Source: Bacteroidota bacterium (GTDB taxonomy: Bacteria > Bacteroidota > Bacteroidia > 2-12-FULL-35-15). From it: 64,000 nt of DNA. A program made the position numbers and the translations under genes. Below are positions 61,020 to 64,000 of this stretch, piece by piece; the stretch's first letter is position 1, and each line of letters starts with the position of its first letter. Location: contig CANFRC010000003.1 of NCBI GenBank assembly GCA_947449315.1, positions 124,001 to 188,000 of the forward strand. Reading direction: 5' to 3'. The notes under the pieces were generated by a model that saw only the letters and a program-made list of their open reading frames with translations, was not told where the DNA came from and made no database searches.

Positions 61020-64000
61020 ATGAAAAAAATAATTCTATTCATCCTCGTATTGGCAATAAATAATTTTTCTGTAGCGCAGGAAACTTTCCCAGTAAATGGC
61101 ACTTCTAATAAGAATCACACGATCTATGCATTTATCAATGCAAAAATTGTGGTGAACCCTGATGAAACGATTGAAAACGGAACTATGTTAATTCAGGATG
61201 GACTAATAAGCGTTATAGGTACTAAAATAGCGCTACCAAAAGGGGCTGTTATTTTCGATTTAAAAGGAAAATCAATCTACCCATCCTTCATAGACGCTTA
61301 TACAAGCTATGGTATGCCTGAACCAAAAAGAAATTCTGGCGGACCATTTCCTCAAATTGAAAGCAATACAAAAGGAGCTTACGGATGGAATCAGGCGATC
61401 AAACCTGAGACCGAAGCCAATAAAATTTTCACAACAGACGCCAAAACTGCTGATGAAATGCGCAAAATGGGATTTGGAGCAGTGTTAACATTCCAAAAAG
61501 ATGGGATTGTGAGAGGAAGCGGTTCCGTTGTATCCTTAGCCGATGGCAAAGAAAACCAGTTAATGATTCATGATAAAGCTGCAGCATTGTATTCGTTTGA
61601 CAAAGGCACATCCACACAGGATTATCCATCATCTTTAATGGGTGCGATTGCTTTGCTTCGCCAAACTTATTTAGATGCGGATTGGTACAAAACCGATAAG
61701 ACAAAAAAAGAGTACAACATTTCATTAGACGCTTTCAACAATTTACAAACCCTTCCACAACTATTTGAAACCACAGATAAATTAAACGTTTTACGTGCCA
61801 ATAAGATTGCTGATGAGTTCAAAATAAAATACATAATAAAGGGTTCCGGAAATGAATACCAGCGACTCGATGATATTAAAGCAGCGAATTGCAAATTGAT
61901 CATTCCTTTAAACTTTCCGGCTGCATTTGATGTAGAAGATGCCTACGACGCTTCTAACATTTCTTTAACCGAATTGAAACATTGGGAAATGGCGCCTTTA
62001 AATCCTTCAGCACTAGAAAAATACCTTATTCCTTTTGCAATAACAACATCTGACCTGAAGGATAAAAAAGATTTCTGGAAAAACTTGCGCAAAGCCATCA
62101 CTTACGGATTAACGGAAAAACAAGCGTTAAGATCGTTAACTACCATTCCTGCCGAGATGCTCAATTTAAGTGATAAAATAGGAAGTTTGAAAAGCGGAAT
62201 GATCGCTAACTTTATCATCACTTCGGGAAATCTATTTGACGAAAAAACAATCATTTATGAAAATTGGGTTCAAGGAATCAACTATAAATTAAATGATTAC
62301 AACGCTGTTGATGTGAGAGGAAATTATGATTTTTCGTTTGGTCACAACCGCAATTTGTTTCAACTAAAAATTGAAGGTGAACTTGACAAGTTAAAAGGCA
62401 CAGTAATTATTGACACCGCTAAAACACCTGTTAATGTTATAGTGTCAGGAAATTCTATTTCAATTTCTTTCAACCCGAAAGATATTACAGGAACGATCCG
62501 ATTAAGTGGAACTATTTCTGACGGACCGATTCGAATGAATGGTAAAGGACAAACTCCTGACGGCGACTGGATTGACTGGAGCGCTAATTATACAAGTGCT
62601 TTAACTGCATTACCTAAAAAAGACCAAGTAAAAGAATTACCGAAATTCGGACAAGTTATTTATCCATTTTGTGCCTATGGAAAACCATTAGATAACCATG
62701 AGGGCTTCAGTAAAATTGTGCAAGACTTTAAAAACCGCGATGAAGTAATCGTTATAAAACATGTGACCATTTGGACAAATGAAGAAGCAGGAATTTTAAA
62801 AAACCAAGATGTTTACATTGCGAATGGCCGTATTGCAAGGATAGCAGATGATATCAACGCAACAAAATTAGAATTTGCTAAAGTCATAGATGGAACAGGG
62901 AAACACTTAACAGCCGGAATCATTGACGAACATTCACATATTGCTCTTATCAGCGTGAATGAGGGAACCCAAGCCTCAAGTGCTGAAGTAAGAATGGGCG
63001 ATGTCATTAATTCGGAAGACATTAATATTTACCGTCAGCTTTCAGGAGGAGTCACCACATCGCAATTATTACATGGCTCGGCAAACCCTATTGGAGGTCA
63101 ATCGGCAATTGTAAAACTTCGTTGGGGAAAAAATCCGGAAGAAATGAAATTTGCAAAAGCAGATGGTTTCATAAAGTTTGCATTGGGAGAAAATGTTAAA
63201 CAGAGCAATTGGGGCGATGCAAACACAATTCGTTTTCCCCAAACCAGAATGGGAGTTGAACAAGTGTATTATGATTTTTTTACACGTGCAAAAGAATACG
63301 ATGCAAAACAAAAAGCGTTTGCTAGTCTAACCGAAAAAACAAAAGCAAATGCCGCACCATTCCGCAGAGATTTGGAATTAGAAGCAATTGCGGAGATCCT
63401 AAATAAAAAACGATTCATCACGTGCCACTCATATGTTCAATCTGAAATCAACATGTTGATGCATGTTGGAGATTCATTGGGATTTCAAGTAAATACATTT
63501 ACACATATTTTAGAAGGATATAAAGTAGCGGATAAAATGAAAGCGCGAGGCATAGGAGCTTCCACTTTCAGTGATTGGTGGGCATATAAAATGGAAGTAA
63601 AAGATGCCATTCCATACAATGCATCCATTTTAAATCAAATGGGAATTGTAACAGCAATCAATTCTGATGATGCAGAAATGGGAAGACGATTAAATCAGGA
63701 AGCTGCAAAATCGGTAAAATACGGAGGGATGAGCGAAGAAGATGCCTTGAAATTGGTCACACTAAATCCGGCGAAGCTATTACACATCGACAACAGAGTA
63801 GGAAGCATTAAAGTAGGAAAAGATGCTGATGTTGTTCTGTGGTCTGACAACCCTTTATCAATTTATGCGAAAGTGGAGAAAACAATTATTGATGGACATA
63901 TTTATTATGATAGGGAAGAAGACGCTAAACAACGACTTGATATTCAAAAAGAACGTGCAAGAATCATTCAAAAAATGCTGGATGAGAAAAAAGGTGGAGC
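61020..64000 (+). CDS. Secreted tandem amidohydrolase, partial (3' end outside window)
   Basis: The frame is open from the ATG at 61020 to the window end, 993 codons with no stop. Signal peptide 1-19 is followed by Gln20. Two amidohydrolase-like halves are seen. The first (about 30-430) has the sheet and C-terminal pattern (Gly-Ser-Leu-Lys-Ser-Gly-Met-Ile-Ala-Asn) but lacks metal ligands: the His-x-His place reads Ile-Asp-Ala-Tyr-Thr-Ser. The second (from about 570) is intact: Asp-Glu-His638-Ser-His640, later His in Cys-His-Ser-Tyr and Thr-His-Ile-Leu, Asn-Ser-Asp-Asp, and Gly-Lys-Asp-Ala-Asp-Val-Val-Leu. Substrate is unknown; an imidazolonepropionase- or prolidase-like exported hydrolase is possible. 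Confidence 0.88.
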   Translation, partial: MKKIILFILVLAINNFSVAQETFPVNGTSNKNHTIYAFINAKIVVNPDETIENGTMLIQDGLISVIGTKIALPKGAVIFDLKGKSIYPSFIDAYTSYGMPEPKRNSGGPFPQIESNTKGAYGWNQAIKPETEANKIFTTDAKTADEMRKMGFGAVLTFQKDGIVRGSGSVVSLADGKENQLMIHDKAAALYSFDKGTSTQDYPSSLMGAIALLRQTYLDADWYKTDKTKKEYNISLDAFNNLQTLPQLFETTDKLNVLRANKIADEFKIKYIIKGSGNEYQRLDDIKAANCKLIIPLNFPAAFDVEDAYDASNISLTELKHWEMAPLNPSALEKYLIPFAITTSDLKDKKDFWKNLRKAITYGLTEKQALRSLTTIPAEMLNLSDKIGSLKSGMIANFIITSGNLFDEKTIIYENWVQGINYKLNDYNAVDVRGNYDFSFGHNRNLFQLKIEGELDKLKGTVIIDTAKTPVNVIVSGNSISISFNPKDITGTIRLSGTISDGPIRMNGKGQTPDGDWIDWSANYTSALTALPKKDQVKELPKFGQVIYPFCAYGKPLDNHEGFSKIVQDFKNRDEVIVIKHVTIWTNEEAGILKNQDVYIANGRIARIADDINATKLEFAKVIDGTGKHLTAGIIDEHSHIALISVNEGTQASSAEVRMGDVINSEDINIYRQLSGGVTTSQLLHGSANPIGGQSAIVKLRWGKNPEEMKFAKADGFIKFALGENVKQSNWGDANTIRFPQTRMGVEQVYYDFFTRAKEYDAKQKAFASLTEKTKANAAPFRRDLELEAIAEILNKKRFITCHSYVQSEINMLMHVGDSLGFQVNTFTHILEGYKVADKMKARGIGASTFSDWWAYKMEVKDAIPYNASILNQMGIVTAINSDDAEMGRRLNQEAAKSVKYGGMSEEDALKLVTLNPAKLLHIDNRVGSIKVGKDADVVLWSDNPLSIYAKVEKTIIDGHIYYDREEDAKQRLDIQKERARIIQKMLDEKKGG

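Noticed and set aside
1-64000. CRISPR arrays, tRNA or rRNA genes, insertion sequences and prophage genes
   Set aside because: No regularly spaced repeats, cloverleaf-like stretches or transposase and integrase motifs were seen in the spacers or genes.

Overview
The window is about 64 kb of AT-rich chromosome from a member of the Bacteroidota. Evidence for this is two type IX secretion (T9SS) cargo proteins with type A and type B sorting domains, a SusC/SusD pair, a carboxypeptidase-regulatory TonB receptor, DUF4296 and HU-CCDC81/SPOR proteins, and promoters of the TAnnTTTG (-7) type. The mix of TCA-cycle, LPS (Kdo, heptosyltransferase-like) and short-chain threonine dehydrogenase genes suggests a free-living Gram-negative of Flavobacteriales or a related order; genus cannot be told from this. 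No tRNA, rRNA, CRISPR array, transposase or prophage gene was seen.

Layout. (1) 1-12 kb: secreted and sensory locus. A partial secreted protein, a type B cargo protein, two stand-alone receiver proteins (one with a degenerate phosphorylation site), a 993-aa type A cargo protein and a TonB receptor all read leftward. A PhoB/PhoR-like pair diverges from them. The intergenic DNA of this block carries TTAA repeats spaced exactly 11 bp apart, as expected for an OmpR/PhoB-type regulator. (2) 12-16.4 kb: SDR, double VOC protein, B12-binding radical SAM protein and a diiron ferritin-like protein, all rightward, function unknown. (3) 16.4-23 kb: acyltransferase, dihydroorotase, M28/PDZ peptidase, polyprenol-phosphate mannosyltransferase and acetyl-CoA synthetase, leftward. 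(4) 23-29 kb: HAD phosphatase facing a SusC/SusD pair. (5) 29-38 kb: GltD-like iron-sulfur flavoprotein, 2-oxoacid:ferredoxin oxidoreductase (alpha and beta) and 2-oxoglutarate dehydrogenase E1 and E2, giving two alternative routes from 2-oxoglutarate to succinyl-CoA side by side. (6) 38-44 kb: nucleotide-sugar genes, polyprenyl synthase, small 2Fe-2S protein and an RND/MMPL exporter. (7) 44-64 kb: housekeeping genes (trhO, tdh, cysS, a glutaminyl-cyclase-like lipoprotein, GT9, thioesterase, HemJ-like, HU/SPOR, kdsB, DUF1571/LysM, polA, L,D-transpeptidase, hflX, membrane cytochrome c) and a tandem amidohydrolase cut by the window end.

How parts fit. All seven likely signal peptidase I substrates have Gln directly after the predicted cleavage site, and a glutaminyl-cyclase-like lipoprotein is encoded downstream of cysS. 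The most interesting candidate system is the 2.7-11.7 kb block: a PhoBR-like pair, a TonB receptor and a T9SS-exported surface protein sharing an apparent operator, with two receiver-only proteins that could tune the phosphorelay. Its ligand cannot be read from sequence; phosphate or an organophosphate is a guess from the PhoB/PhoR resemblance.
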